Shown: piece after piece, positions 11,150 through 24,949 of the stretch | Position numbering within the stretch: the stretch's first letter is position 1 | Layout of the letters: the number at the start of each line of letters is the position of its first letter | Source: Hemibagrus wyckioides | Lineage: Eukaryota > Chordata > Actinopteri > Siluriformes > Bagridae | Assembly: GCF_019097595.1 (NCBI RefSeq) | Contig: NC_080734.1 | Span: forward strand, 15,115,892-15,179,891 | Reading direction: 5' to 3' | DNA length: 64,000 bases | The notes under the pieces: model-generated | Told to the model about the DNA's origin: nothing | What the model saw: the letters and a program-made list of their open reading frames with translations, nothing else | Databases searched by the model: none | Made by a program: the position numbers and the translations under genes

Positions 11150-12425
11150 GCCTTATTTTTGAGACATGGCAGGAAAGGTGAGAACTGAAGAAACACACCT
11201 GGACAAACTCAGCACAGGCAGTAACATGAGCTCTGGAGCTGTCAGTGCACAGACTCGGTGGCTGAGAGGCGTCAAAGCTACGCAAAGTCACATCTCATCT
11301 TAGCAAGTGATGATATCTTACACTAGAAAATCTATTCAAACTCATCTACTATTTTTTTAAATTATTTATTACAATACACTACATCTATTATTAAGCCTAT
11401 TTGAAAGTTTAACAATATAAAAATATGCCTAGAAATGGGATTCTATGCATAGATTTATAGATTTAGTTCCTTTGCATAGGAAATACACTGCCTTGTATGT
11501 CATTTTTCTGCAGTGTACTTAACAAAAATGCCTGTAAAAATATTATAAATCATTTTTTAATCATTTGTACAGTATCTGTACTATTTTACGATTTCTTTTT
11601 ACTTTTTTTTTTACATTTTATTTCCAGTTCTCCCCTTTGTAAATAGCATAAATTACTTTCTTTTTCTCTTCCACTTTTAGTAGAGCAACTGTAACATGGC
11701 AAAGCGATTTCCCGCTGGGAGGAATAAAGGTCTTTGAATCTATGATGATGCTGATCACAATTGTGATAACTTCTCAACTAAGTTTTTCGCCTTTCCCGAA
11801 TTGAAAATGAAAACTAAAATAATTTCAAGTAGACGCTACTTAAGTAAACATCAACAAACAAAAAGCTTATTAATATACTATTTGATTCAGAAAATAATGT
11901 GTACATGGAAATGAACTTTTTCCACATTTATGACATATGCCTTTATAAAAAAAAAATGTGGAGTGAACATTATAATCCATCATGCCAATGGGTTTGTGTG
12001 TTTTTTTTCCCCTCACAATGTGTGTATATGTCAGTTTTAACAGTGTGAAATGGCTCGTGATGATTAGAGCACCACAGCCGCTAATTAGTCTATCAGTTGT
12101 CTATCAAATAGACCGCAAAAGTGCAACGCTTGGTTATGATGTTCGTTTGTTTAATAGCATTCCAAATCATCCTCATGTAACTTTCAGACACGTCTGCAGC
12201 ACCAAACCTCGACTCCGAGCAACCCAGTCATCATCAGAGGCAACCATTTCAGGGGCCCAGGAGGGTTTAGTGGTCTGCTGACATACAGAATAAAACTGTT
12301 TGAACAAATACATGGACGATGCATCAGACAAGTCAGTAAGATGTACCTTATTTATTACTGGTTTGGTTTACTACAGCTGTTTTGGTTAAGTGTGAATGTT
12401 TTTCATATATAGAAAGTCTGGGGGT
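11150..12425. other. Intergenic, no gene seen
   Basis: AT-rich unique sequence. No gene, tandem array or mobile element is recognised. Confidence 0.45.
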
Positions 12426-12712
12426 ATTAGTTCAGCTTGTTTGTTCCAGTATAGGAAGATGTTGCTTAAATCAGGCACAACATGTAAAACTCAACACCAG
12501 CAGTGTTGATAAGGTGGATGAGGAAGCTCTGCCTCCAAACAAGTCTCAGGCCTTTCATGTGTTTGACCTTGCTGTGATCTTGAGACCCTGTTCAGATCAA
12601 TTCCAAAAGGTAATCAGTTCACAATGGTCACAGATTCCACAGAAATCTGAAGAACCATTCGATCATTTGCTCTTGAGATACGGCGCTAATAAGAGACAGA
12701 CAACCTGATCAT
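12426..12712 (+). repeat. Degenerate interspersed repeat (TGACCTTG-type)
   Basis: The succession TTTGACCTTG...ATTCCAAAAGGTAATCAGTTCA...GAAGAACCATTC...TCTTGAGATAC...GACAGACAACCTGA matches the layout of a widespread fish repeat in which a TGACCTTGACC core precedes AATCAGTTCA and a GAGATA-ACGGACGG end. The open frame across it (108 aa from 12382) is therefore probably not a gene. The assignment rests on remembered family structure. Confidence 0.4.
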
Positions 12713-13112
12713 AAAAATGATGAAATTAAATGAATAAAAATACAGGTTATATAGATAAGCAATACTGTTAATCACATGAAAAATAAAATATAGCCCAATT
12801 ATGGGTTACATGTTCAGAGATTTTGTGTGTGTGTGTGTGTGAGTGTGTGTGTGTGTGTGTGTAGAGCAGACCTAGCGGCTAATTTTCACACTATCTATGC
12901 TTTCGTACTTGCTCCTGCATGGTCCTGTCCTGTCCTTTTTTCCAGTGTTGAATATGAGCCGTGGTCTCACTGTGGTCACCTCACAGAACATGAGCAGCAT
13001 TAACACCTGAAGAAGTCTGATCCTCACAAACAAGCCCCTGTCCTTCATCACACATGGAACCACGTTCCACAAATAGGATTAATTCTCAGAGAAGGACAAT
13101 GATGGAGAGAGA

Positions 13113-13151
<39 letters not shown>

Positions 13152-13271
13152 GAAGGGAGACAGATAGCGATCATTCATGTCTAAACACAGATAAAAGGGA
13201 TTTTTTTTTTGTCATCAGTCAAGATCACTTTAATCCACCTCCATGACATTGTCCACCAGCTTGACTCCCAA

Positions 13272-13305
<34 letters not shown>

Positions 13306-13838
13306 AATGAAATGAATTACAACACGTCCATCTTGTAGCGTTGTCTGCTTTTATAACCGAGCCTACATTATGCATGGGTGTGTCCTTCAGGACAACGGCC
13401 ATCACCCCCCCCCCCCCGATCCCTGTATTAATTCATCCACAGCTTTCTTTTCTATCTGTCTTATCTTTTCATCTTCTACTTTGCTGTAAGACGAAGTCAG
13501 CTAGTAATTCCATGGGCACTCGCAAAAACTCGCTCCCACACCGGGAAACTTTAATGTGCATTAAAGATTAAAATTAATAACATTAATTCCTCTTATTCAT
13601 CCTGTTCAGAGTAAGCAGATTGAGTTCCATGCATTCGCTTGCTCGCCGAGGTTTGATGTCTTTGTCCTTCCTCTCTTAATTAAACCTGTTTGAAACTTGA
13701 AAGCCTTTTATGTCTGCCCCTGCCACACAGTTCCACCAGAAGCACTGAGACGAATGAGAAACGGCGAGGGGAAAGAAGAGGGGAAAGCATTTCTGTTCGT
13801 TTCCTCGCTCTCACGCTGAGGCTTGTGTGTGTCTGTGT

Positions 13839-13884
<46 letters not shown>

Positions 13885-14343
13885 GCCGAAGCCTCCTTTA
13901 AATGAATCGGGCTTTTAGCATGTGTGCTTAAAGCAGATAACGACTCGACATTATGAATTCAATCACTTTCTAGGCCAAGCAGTGGAGGTCATAGCCAATT
14001 ACTCTGAGTAAGCACACACTCAGCTATACACACAAGCATGTAGTGTTGTGTGAATGAAAGGTGCTTTTGTAGTAGAAGAGCTGTTTCGAAGCATGTTCAG
14101 ATTTTCAGTCTGGCGTATTTCAGTTTGGTTGTAAAAACTACATCCATATGTATGCGTTCAAAATTAATGAACACCTAAATCTGACCTTAACCTCAGTAAC
14201 TAACGGCTTGGGTTTTTTAATTAATTAATTAATTAATTTATTTATTTATTTATTTTTAGTAAAAAGATGTAGGTTATGCTTGTGGGGACCAGACAAATGT
14301 GTTCACAAAGGCAAAACTGTCATATATTCCTGTTCACAAGGAA
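12713..14343. other. Intergenic with several microsatellites
   Basis: GT arrays at 12825-12862 and 13825-13880, a GT/GA compound at 13114-13152, a CA array at 13273-13303, a C11 run near 13406, and an AATT/ATTT array at 14217-14255. No gene seen. Confidence 0.6.
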
Positions 14344-14969
14344 AACACACACACACACACACACGCACGCATGTATACATACACACACACAAAAAATGCA
14401 AACACATGCAGACACACACAGATTCACATACATGCATGTACTGTATACATGTAACACACACAAAAGCAGGAACACATGCAGTCACACACGTTTACACACA
14501 CGCTTGTGCACACACAAACACACTCACATTCACACACATGCATGTAAAACATATGCAGACACACACGCATACATATATGTATACACACACACTTTATCAC
14601 ACATGCATGTATACACACAAAAGTAGAAACACATGCAGACACACGTGTACATGCACACACACGTACACTCATGCATGTATACACACACACACGCATGTAC
14701 ATGTATACATATATACACACACATTCACACACATGCATGTAGACACGCACACAAAAGCACAAACACATGCAGACACACACACGTGTACACAAACGTGTGT
14801 ACATACACATTCAGACACATGCATGTATACACACACACACAAAAGTGCAAACTCCTGCATACACACATGTACACATTCACACACATGCATGTACATACAA
14901 ACGAAAGCACAAACACATGCAGACACACACACTTACACATGTACACACACACACACTCACTCACACACT
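14344..14969. repeat. CA-rich minisatellite with ACATGCATGTA cores
   Basis: About 620 bp of alternating purine-pyrimidine sequence. Irregular units of roughly 50-60 bp carry ACACATGCATGTATACAC and AACACATGCAGACACAC words. Every frame is open on both strands only because CA/TG codons avoid stops, so the apparent His/Thr- and Cys/Val-rich proteins are artefacts. The alternating CA/TG, CG/GC and TA steps favour Z-DNA. Confidence 0.9.
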
Positions 14970-16415
14970 TCCAGTATTCCAAATAGGTCTTAATGAGACA
15001 GCCCACGGCAGTGAAAGAGCTGATCTGAAACACAATGTGTCAATTTCCCCCTGCTTCCTTTATTCAGTTGGCATGCATAAATCCATTTACGAGGATTGAG
15101 GCGTGCGCTGTGGTGCAGTCCCCTTCTCCAGCATTCAGTTGCTATGGAGTTAGTGGAACAAAAAAGCGGCCAATTTCCCATGAGACCATGCAGTCCGTTT
15201 GTGCAATTGTGGATTATTAAGATGTGAAAGGACATGTCAGATCTGTCTCCTCACATATGTGATCTGTCTGGACCTTTCTCTTGTAGCACGTGCCTGGCCT
15301 GTGTGTAGGACACGCCACCAGGTTCCCTGCTGCCACTTCATGCTGGTTAGGTATCTTTAGCTCCCTTCATTATCATCATCTTCAGTGGTGGTGCAGTCAC
15401 AATATGACAAGAGGCCTGTGACATTTCTCTCATGACCAGAGAGTGAGAAATGATCAGTGTGGGAGGAAGAGAGCGCAGGAGAAGGAAGCAGCCGAAGGGA
15501 CAGTAGGTGGATACAGCTGAGTGCTATAGTGAGACTCTAAATAATTAGCAAGAAGCCAAAGCATCAGTCTCCCTCAGTCTAATTCTGTGATTTTAATATA
15601 ATTTTTAACACCTTCACGATGGGTGAACTCTATGGCACATTCCACAATTACAGCCTCGTCAGTGCCGCGGGAGCTGAACTAATAATGGCAGAGCAAGTCC
15701 TTCACTCCCTTTCTCCCATGCAAAGCTAGCACCAAGCTTCCCCTTCTTCTCATCACTTATAAATCTTCATGTCGCTTTTTTTATTTTATTTTGGTCTCTG
15801 CACTGGACTGATGCACTCAGAGGGAAGTCATTTTTATCAAGAACCGCAATCTTCAAGCTGGTGTACCTTCATACAGAAAGTTGCTCCAAATGCTTGGTCT
15901 GATCTGCTCTGCTCAGGTGGGTGTAAGTGGAGTAGGTTTGTATGTTTGTGTGTGTGTGAGTGTGTGTGAGTGAGTGATGGCTAATCACTCAGGCTATTGA
16001 GCCGGAGCATCTGGAGAGGAACGTTCTTCTTCCAGTTTCCCTCCTACACACCACCTCTCTAGTCTGTCTCTAAAGTGCATCTCATCAACTCTTTTTCAAA
16101 TGTTTCTTGTATGAAAATGCAAACACGAGCTGACAGACGTGCAAAATGATACACGCCTTCGAACGAAAACAGACTCGGAGGAAAAAGAAAAAGTCAAATA
16201 AAGGTCGTGCAGCATAGTGTATGTTATGTTAGAGTGAAACTTCTATAGCAATCTGTTTTTATTAAATAGCGCTTTGTTTAAAACTGTTTCGTTATGGGAG
16301 AGGTTGTGCACCATGTGTTATGTAAAGACTGCATCCCTCTCTGAAATAATAAAAAGAAAACTGCAAATCATTCATTGCATGCAACATGTAAACACAAATC
16401 ACATTCTATTAACTC

Positions 16416-16479
<64 letters not shown>

Positions 16480-19400
16480 GCACAGGCTAGTATTAGTGGT
16501 GGAATATCTGTTTTTTAGACTCAAACAAAGCAAGTGGAAGGGTTTAATTAATATTATTATTATTATTTAATATTATTATTTATTATTTACTATTATTTCA
16601 TTTAACAATTTAAAATCCACAATTGAAATGTAAACATTTAAAATTTCACCTCAATATGTATTTTTTTTAGTTTTTTGTGTATTTTAGTGTATTTTTTTAA
16701 TAATTGTTAAATATGTTAATGCATGTGAAAGATTTATCTTTATTTTATTTTTAAATCATTTTTATAATCTAAGTATACTGTAACTACACCAGCAGTAGGA
16801 ATTTGTATTGTATGAGTGTAAGTGTGTGTCTGCTAGCAAGAGAGATGTTTCTGTGTCCAGACAGTTGAAGCACAGGGACTATTGTGTGTGTAGCGAGTTG
16901 ACAGGGCAGTGAGGGCTTTTCCCACTGCATTATCCCCAGCGCACTTTAAACCAGTGTCCATGCTGTCAGGCTAGTACAGCACATCTTCCCTCTCGCCCTG
17001 TCTCAGCCACTCATGTTCTCTCTGCTTTTCCTCTCCCCGTTTCGTGCTCTCCTCACACGCATGTACATAACCGTAGTATCTTTTATTCATGCACTCTTTT
17101 CTCAGCTTCTCGGTTATCGGCTTATTCCATCGCTAAAGCACATGTTGTGCATCCAGAATGCACGTCGTCCAACCGATACACATGGAGCAAATTGCCAGCA
17201 TGGGAATGAGAAAGGTTAAAGGGATACACACATTTGGATCAGTCACACACACACACACACACACACACACATTAATTACCCTATTTACATAGAAGACAGT
17301 TTAATAAAAATGCATGTGAGGCAAAAGTGCAGCTCAGCTATGCAGGTCAGCAGTCCATGACTGCTTTTCCATTACATGGGCAAAGGAAGTGTTATAGAGC
17401 AGCACACTGAAAAAAAAAGATTTAGCCTTTTTACAGATTTGCAATCTTCAGAGCTTTCAATCTATAAACATGCTGAAGAATCAAGTCCTAGATTTTCAAC
17501 CGTTATAAGTGACATTCAGAGTTGAAAGCCAAGTCCCTTTGATTCTGACACAAAACAACGAATGCCAAGTAAATCCTGTGTATTGTATAAAACATAACTT
17601 TTATGTTTTCTCCAATATACAGAGTGTACATATACCGCTGTCATGACAACCACATCAAATGTATTACCTAAGAATATCTTTTTATTTCACTGATCAACAC
17701 ACACTCACGCTTAGCCCTCAGACCTGAGACTCAGAAAAGCAATCATGATAAAATGTTTGCGTTCTCCAATTTATTTTGCTAATAACATTTCTCCTTTTCT
17801 ATTTCAGAACTTTAAAGCTCTAGGACTCTTTGACATACACAGCATTAACAGTCCCACAGCATGACGCCATAACTATGAGTCCTTACCAAACGTGGGACCA
17901 AATAAACAAACAAAAATAAAAATTTCTTCAGCAACTAACCCTGTCAACTAATGATCAACTCACGTATGCCCAAAGATCCATGCAGAGAGCTGAACTAATG
18001 ATCAAAAGCAGATGCCGCAGTAACGAGGCCAGTCCTGTGGGAGATACTTCTGTTTTACTTCACAGTCTCTTTGCTGAGATTGCTGTTTACACATGGATGA
18101 GCATATCAAGCTCGCTATACATACTGCCTTTAATAAAACATTCGGCGATAGATCAATTTTTTTACATTTTTGATGACATGATAGAGAGTGTGAGGTGAGA
18201 GCCTGTGCTTTGAGGTGCCTTTGAAGGGGAATTCCACTGAGGTTTCCATAAAGTAATGAGCATTTTTCGGAAGTAAACAAAAAGTGATATAGATTGTTTT
18301 GATGGAAAACGAATCATGATAAAGAATTGCTCATGATACCAAGAACATGACCCCCCCTGACTCTGGAGCATTTTAAGACTCTAAAGGCAAGCTGTCATTA
18401 CATGAAAGAGCTAGTGTTGCTAGATGACATTTTATGAAATGGTCTTGACCCATGGTTTGGTAAAATCTAGAAACCTGATCATTTCTGTTTCATTTCCACA
18501 TTTTTGGGGTGCCAATGTTCAGCATTGAATTTCTTTGTCAGGCCACACTCTACTTAATGGCATATATTAAATCAGGGCTTTAAGAAGTCTTGTAGTTTTT
18601 TTTATAATAAGTATTTCTGTTTTTATCTAGCCTAAAAACAGAAAAATTGTTAGTTTTTTCATACAAATGTTTCTATATTCAAAGTAAAGGAGGATATCAA
18701 ACCCAATTCTGCTCTCCGAGATGTTTGTTCATAAGCAACTAAAATTTAAAGATGTTATTAAAATTCCATGTAAGGTTATCCAACAGAGGGAAAAACACCT
18801 CACACGGAAAGCCAACCGAGTCCTGACTCCTTTTTGTATCAGACTTGTGACGATTAAATAATAATACATTAGTTTATACTGATTGAAATTTTTTGCTAAG
18901 TTGATTTCCATTCCACTGGCACAATGGAACACTCGGGGGAAAAATAGGTTAATGTTGGCTATGGAAGAAATTTAGCTACTGAATGCTGATAGAGCGGTAT
19001 TGTTCGAGCCTATAGTGCCAGTCCATACATGTGTTTACAGTTCATGTTTATTAGTTTATGTGAAAAATGGCAGAGTAGGAGAACAGCCAGTTAGGAAAGA
19101 AACTAAAGAGACTATTGATCAGGTTAGCGTTATAATAAATAGACTAAAGATCACAATGCCACTTATTTGAGACTGGTTTTAAGTGGTTGTCTTCATTAAA
19201 ATGTTCAACGAGGCTCAAAATTTGATGCCGTTTGACGGATAGCTGCATTTCAGGGTCTTGTATTGGTAGTCAAAATGTATCCGAAGTGTGAGTCCTCTAT
19301 GTATGTTTACAGTAGCAAACTTTCAGCTAATCAGCATTTAAGTAAGCTAACCTGTGATGCGCTAAATCATGGACAGGGTGCAAGAATCCAGAACTATCTT

Positions 19401-19621
19401 AAAGCTACATGCAAGGTAAAAGATTTTTTGCCAACAGTTAACAAATAATCTTTGTGTCATAGATGCTGTGTCTCCTGTTTCTGTGACAAACACTGCGAAT
19501 AAATCACTCAAGTCAGTCATTCAATTCTCTCAAGAAAGACTTTTTGGCTTCAACATACTCACTATGGCTTTGTTTACTTCTCAGATTACACTAACGTTCT
19601 CAAATATCATTTGGGGTGTCT
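14970..19621. other. Intergenic, no gene seen
   Basis: Largely unique AT-rich sequence. Tandem repeats are (ATT)n at 16416-16479 with a second, broken block at 16548-16600, and a CA array at 17246-17271. The higher-GC stretch 15000-15760 has no supported exon. Confidence 0.5.
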
Positions 19622-19636
19622 AAGATACCAGTAAAT
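19622..19636. repeat. 15-bp target-site duplication, left
   Basis: AAGATACCAGTAAAT is perfectly repeated at 19710-19724. Confidence 0.85.
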
Positions 19637-19709
19637 GTTGTTGTCCTTCAGCTGCTCCCTGTTCGGGGTCGCCACAGCAGATCATCCGATCCGCATATTT
19701 TGATTTGGC
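19637..19709. mobile_element. 73-bp retroposed LINE-derived fragment
   Basis: Contains GGGGTCGCCACAGCAGATCA and TTTTGATTTGGC, words from a common fish non-LTR retrotransposon 3' region. It is flanked by perfect 15-bp direct repeats. Size and duplication fit a severely truncated, target-primed insertion. Confidence 0.7.
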
Positions 19710-19724
19710 AAGATACCAGTAAAT
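19710..19724. repeat. 15-bp target-site duplication, right
   Basis: Perfect copy of 19622-19636. Confidence 0.85.
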
Positions 19725-20817
19725 AAAACGCTAAAAAAAACCCCACAATATATTACCAAATGATGTGCAATGTTGTTGAGAATCAAAAAACTTTCGAATA
19801 CACTATACTATAAGCCTCTAGTCTAGAAGTGAACAGACTCAGGAGAAAAGGCATACAGGGCATGCCATGGAATTACACAACAAATTGATATTCAAATATC
19901 AATTTAAACTTGGCTCAAAAATATTGGAATAAATTACAGAACAGATTTTCCTCTCAGCTATGTAAGTGTGCCACTTCTCACAAACCACATTTATACCTGA
20001 CAGGATATCCTTGCCAAAAATGTCCACAGGTGCATAATGGACTCACTGAACTAACATCTAAAAATACTTGAGTTTATGTTTAGTTATCCTGGTTAGTGTA
20101 GATACCTTTCTACCCCCAGACTTTTAGAATAGAATCATGGGATACGATGGCAACAATCACCTCTTAATTGATTTCTAAGCTTGTGGTTAATGGGCATATA
20201 TCCTCTGTGGTGTGCCATCAGTATTAACAGTAGGAATTAAATGCAAAGCCACTAATCTGGTATTACAATGACAGTGCCATTGAGGCTGACAAACCGTCAC
20301 AAACCTACTGACATTTGCAAGATGTGTTCAACATGAGAGCAATTATCGCAATAGGATCAGGACTAGAGCTAGACAGAGTAATTGGTAATTGAAATACTGA
20401 CCACGTGACCTGATGTAAATAAATAATCTTCTCAAATACAGGGTCGAATTGACAGTGCAAATACATTTCACTCTCATATGTCGCTGATATTGTCCGTCTC
20501 CTTCAGGAGTTTGATGATTTATAAAGGCATGTCAAAAAGAAATCGATTAATGTCATTCAGGAAATGAGCAGCCACTGAGATTTCCTCAATAGAAACCAGC
20601 ACTTTAATAGGAACGCCTGCCCATTGGGACTGTTATACAATCATCATCGTGGTATCAGATGCATAAAGTCAGTTAGATACAGATCAAGAGCTTCAGGTAA
20701 TGTTCATATCAAAGATCTGAATGAAGAAAAAATCTGATCTCCTTGACTTTAATGACATGGTGGATGGTACCAGATGGGCTGGTTTGATTATTTCAGAAAT
20801 TGCTGATCACCTGGGAT

Positions 20818-20861
<44 letters not shown>

Positions 20862-22315
20862 TGGTGCAACAAACAAAAAAGTGAGCAGAAGGTCTGCAGG
20901 CTGAAGCACCTTGTTCTGTTTTGTGCATACTGAGATGCTTTTCTGCTCACCGTGGTTGTTCAGAATGATTATATGAGCTACTATATCCTTCCTGGCAGCT
21001 CAAACCTATCTAGCCATTTTCCTGTTCCTGAACTTTCTTATCAATAAAGTGTTTCTACTCTCAGAACTTCCACTCACATAATGAAAAAACTCCCAGGAGA
21101 TCAAAACCAAACCAGACCCATTTGAGACCAACAGTCACGCTTTGGTCGAAGTCACAGAGATCACAGTTTACCCTATTCTGATGTTTGTATTGTGCTGCTG
21201 CCACGTGATTGGCTGATTCAATAACTGCATGAATGTGCATAATAAATTGGACGGTAAGTGTATAATAATTCTTTAAATATTACCTGTGAAGCAGAACCAC
21301 ATGGAATAGCAATAGTACAACAATGAGCCTTCCTCAGAGGCTGAAGTATTAGTGCAGTTTTTATTAAGGTTAAGAAAAGGTTTGCCAACCTGAAAGTCTT
21401 CTATTTTTTCTATTTTTTCTTTTTTGTCTTTTTAGAAAAGTTTTCACATAAAGACACCATTTCCAAATGTGTGATGCCTTATTGTCCACAATAAACAGAA
21501 GCAATGTTCTAAGTATATAAAGCACATTTACTGTACAGTTCTCAGACCAAAATAGTGGCTGTAACTCATTATCTCACCCACACACACACACACACACACT
21601 CACACACACACACACACTCTCTCAAACACACACACACTCACACACACACACACACAGACACACACATATTCTGATTACAGTGTTCACAATGAACAAAGTT
21701 CAATACATAATGATACAGTAAGCATGTGCTTCAAAGCTGTCACTACTGTCAGTCTTAGGGTCTGGGTATGCTTCTTGCGGACACGATGTTCACGTAGCTT
21801 TTAGCACACAATATGATGTAATTGCTGAGAAAACAAACAACCACAGACACTGAGGCAGAGGCTTTGCTCATTACGTCATGCGAATGGCAGCTGAGGGACA
21901 AACGTGCTACATGACAAACCCAGTGATTGGAGCATTCAGAAATGACAATGCAGAGACTTTGCGAGTTTGTAAGCTTGTGAATGCGTTTTTTGACTCCACA
22001 TAACACTTCGTTTCACTGAAAGTATACCGAGCCCTTTAGCTCTTGTTTATGAATATGCAAAGCATGTGATGAGATGAGCACACAGAGGTTTTTACTTCCT
22101 CAGAGAGCTAGCTAGTGTGATTATTGAGTTTGTAATGAGTCGTGTTATTTTGTGAATTGCGGAATAAGAAAACAACAAGTAGTTCTAGCTGATCGAGTTT
22201 AGCAGAAAAAAATAAAATAAATCCTAAAATAAAAAATTTAATTTATGTGCGATTTTTCATGCTGTAGTTTAACCCCTTGACCATGCTCTCATTTGTTTAT
22301 ATACTATTACTATCC
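19725..22315. other. Intergenic, no gene seen
   Basis: Unique AT-rich sequence with a CA array at 20821-20858 and a compound CA array with TCTC interruptions at 21579-21666. No supported gene. Confidence 0.5.
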
Positions 22316-22885
22316 ATTGCCTTTAGAAAGCATTTACTCCAATTACTATTTCTCTTTTTTACTGTATTGCAACACCAAATGTAAGCATTTCCTGCTCTTT
22401 TTGAAGTGCCTCTCTACAGAAATAAAATGAAAATACGTATTAAGATCTCTCATAAGTCTTATTTGAATATTAAAAATACTTTTGCAGCACTCAGTTTAGC
22501 CTGATCCTGGCCAGGTTGTGGGAAATTTAGTCCATTTTATTTAGTTCTAATAGATTTCACAGCACTTGTATGAAAGTTCAAAGCTTTGCTGATGTTTCAA
22601 TAATCTTTTTCCATTTCTTTTTCCTTCTAATAACTTTAGCTGAGAAAAAGTGGTCTCACTCTTTCAGTTCCTTGATCTTTATGATGGACTGGTCTGATTT
22701 TCGATTGTAGATCCCAAAGTCTCAAAGAGATATTTACTGTCCATGCATACAATGGGACAGACATGGGTTTAAAATGAACACAGGTATATCCTGTTGAGAT
22801 ATTTAGTGTGAGCTCTTGAAAATAGAATAAAAAAATCATTTAGATTGCTTAACAAGCCAGTGACAGCGGGTGAATACTTATCAAT
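22316..22885. mobile_element. Probable old Tc1-like transposon remnant
   Basis: The left end GCCTTTAGAAAGCATTTAC and right end GTGAATACTTATCAATTCGG resemble the degenerate inverted ends of a fish Tc1 family whose repeats read CTTTGGAAAGTATTCAT / GGTGAATACTT. The interior is scrambled, with no transposase frame left. Assignment is by end similarity only. Confidence 0.35.
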
Positions 22886-23504
22886 TCGGCAATCTGTAGT
22901 CTTAGGAGTAGAAGTAGGTACACAGTGTTGATTCTCCTATTCTACAGTTCAGAAAATATCTTTAACTTTTGTAGTACAAAACATTTAATGAAGCTAAATG
23001 TCTTGCATCATTGCAATATGCCTAGAAAATTTTTGTCTCATGAGATTAATTACTTTTGCAAAATCCTCTAACTCAGAGTAATTGAAGTACCATTAAGCCA
23101 GTGCATGTCTAAGATGCTCTATTCAAAGCACTACAAATTTAGGACTATTATATTAAATCATGTGTGGGTATTTGTGGGTGATGAATTGTTTTCATTACGA
23201 TAGGAAATGTTAGCTATATATATATATATATATATTCACAAAAAATTAATTCTAATGGCAAAATCTAAAACCGAACAATATTATTGCTAGGTAAATGTGA
23301 ATGCTAAAAAAAAAATGTTTTTTGTTTGTTTAGTTTCTCTCTGGAGATCAATTTGAAAATGGAGCAAAAAGAAAAGAAAGTAGTGGATCTGCTAAGAGAA
23401 AAAAAGTGAAAGAGATAGCAAAGACCAGCAGCATTAGCATTGCCTCTAGCATAGCTACTCCTGACTAACTACTGACGCTCCCTTTCTTGTTTTTTTTCCA
23501 TTTA
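22886..23504. other. Intergenic, no gene seen
   Basis: Unique AT-rich sequence with a TA run at 23216-23236. Confidence 0.45.
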
Positions 23505-23545
23505 TTGATTTTGCAGGCGCTTTTATCCAAAGTGACTTACAAATA
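23505..23545 (-). repeat. SINE/LINE 3'-tail fragment
   Basis: Read on the minus strand this gives GTAAGTCACTTTGGATAAAA then GCGCCTGCAAAAT, a variant of the shared SINE/LINE tail. Confidence 0.55.
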
Positions 23546-24949
23546 CAGGTGGAAATACAAGCAAAGCGATATATCAAGCAGAGGACAATACCATACAAGC
23601 CTTTTAATTGAGTGCAAAAGGAAAGAAAAGTGCCCAAAGTAGAGGTGTAAGAGCTAGTGTAAGTGCCTTTTTCTTTCTTTCTTTCTTTCTTTCTTTTTTT
23701 GGAGTGGAGAATCACCTTGATAGCACTTTGTTGTATTTCTCCAGGCAAACTGCAATTTTTCAAACTAGCAGTTTGCTGTTAGACTAGCAAATGTCAGATC
23801 ATCTGGTACACTCGCAGTCCCACGTGCATGGGAAATGCTTTTTAGCTGCTTATGAGATCGGTATGGCGGGGCAGCTCAGGCATACATTTACAGAAATATA
23901 CATTTTCAAATCTTTAGCATTGTAATGGCATCACCAACAAACACGAACCAAGCTTAAAAACATATATTCATAAACACAGACTCACAGACCAGGTGTATGA
24001 TTATGGATTATTTATGAGTGAGTCCAGGTTTGTGTTATTTAGAGATGAACATAGCACTTCAAGGAAGTGAATGTATCTGCTGGGAAGTGCAGTCTAGATG
24101 GCCATGTTTCCATGCTGGGAATCAGACTTCATGATTGCCTCAGGCATTGATAAATCCATATCACTGACCAAAGTATTAACAAACTGGTTAATATTAAACA
24201 TGTTTTGTGGAGGATTTTGCTGGAATTAATGGCTTATTGTAGGGCTAACATTTAGATTGATGCTTAAGGTCATACTTCAACTGTCCAACCTGCCAGTGGA
24301 GAATCCTTAACCAAGGTGATCCCTTGAGCATTAGACCCAGAACTTAAGAAATGTTACCAGAGGCAATTCAATCTCTCTAACTTCTTTTCACCCGAGGCTA
24401 AAAGAAATGGATTTGCCCATGTTGGAGTGCCAACATTCAGTGGATTTATTTGTGATGTCACACTCCACAATAGTGGTTAATGGTTCATATAGTTAAAGGG
24501 TAGTGGTTCATAGCTAGGTTTAACATGTTATCAGTTTTTTCAGCACTATCAAAATTGCTTTAGTTGTTCCGTCTGTTTATCTCTGTACCAATCACCAGCA
24601 GCTAAACACCGAGCCTCAATACATTAAACCCAACAGCGTCTGGACTAATCTTATAACAGACTTGTGGTGACTAAATAATTCATTCGCTTGCACTGATTGG
24701 AAATGTCTGATAAGTCAATGTTGAACAAAGGATGAGAATAAACTCTTCCATTATATATTTACAGCAATTAATAAACCTTAATTCAAAAACCTGACCTTGA
24801 CCCAGCTAATTAACCCTCAGTGCTTTTTTTTTCAGTTGCATCATGTGCAGCAGGGCGAAACCTTGGTGTGTCTTTTGATGCCTGGATATTTTTTTAATGC
24901 TCATGGAGACAACATTACTGGGAGAGCATTTAGATACAATTAATTTATT
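23546..24949. other. Intergenic, no gene seen
   Basis: Unique sequence with a CTTT run at 23669-23695. No supported gene. Confidence 0.45.

Noticed and set aside
12382..12708. 108-codon frame as a small gene
   Set aside because: It overlaps a sequence laid out like a common fish interspersed repeat, and no domain is recognisable.
14280..14993. 237-residue open frame rich in His/Thr and its antisense Cys/Val frames
   Set aside because: Translation of a CA/TG minisatellite, which lacks stop codons by composition.
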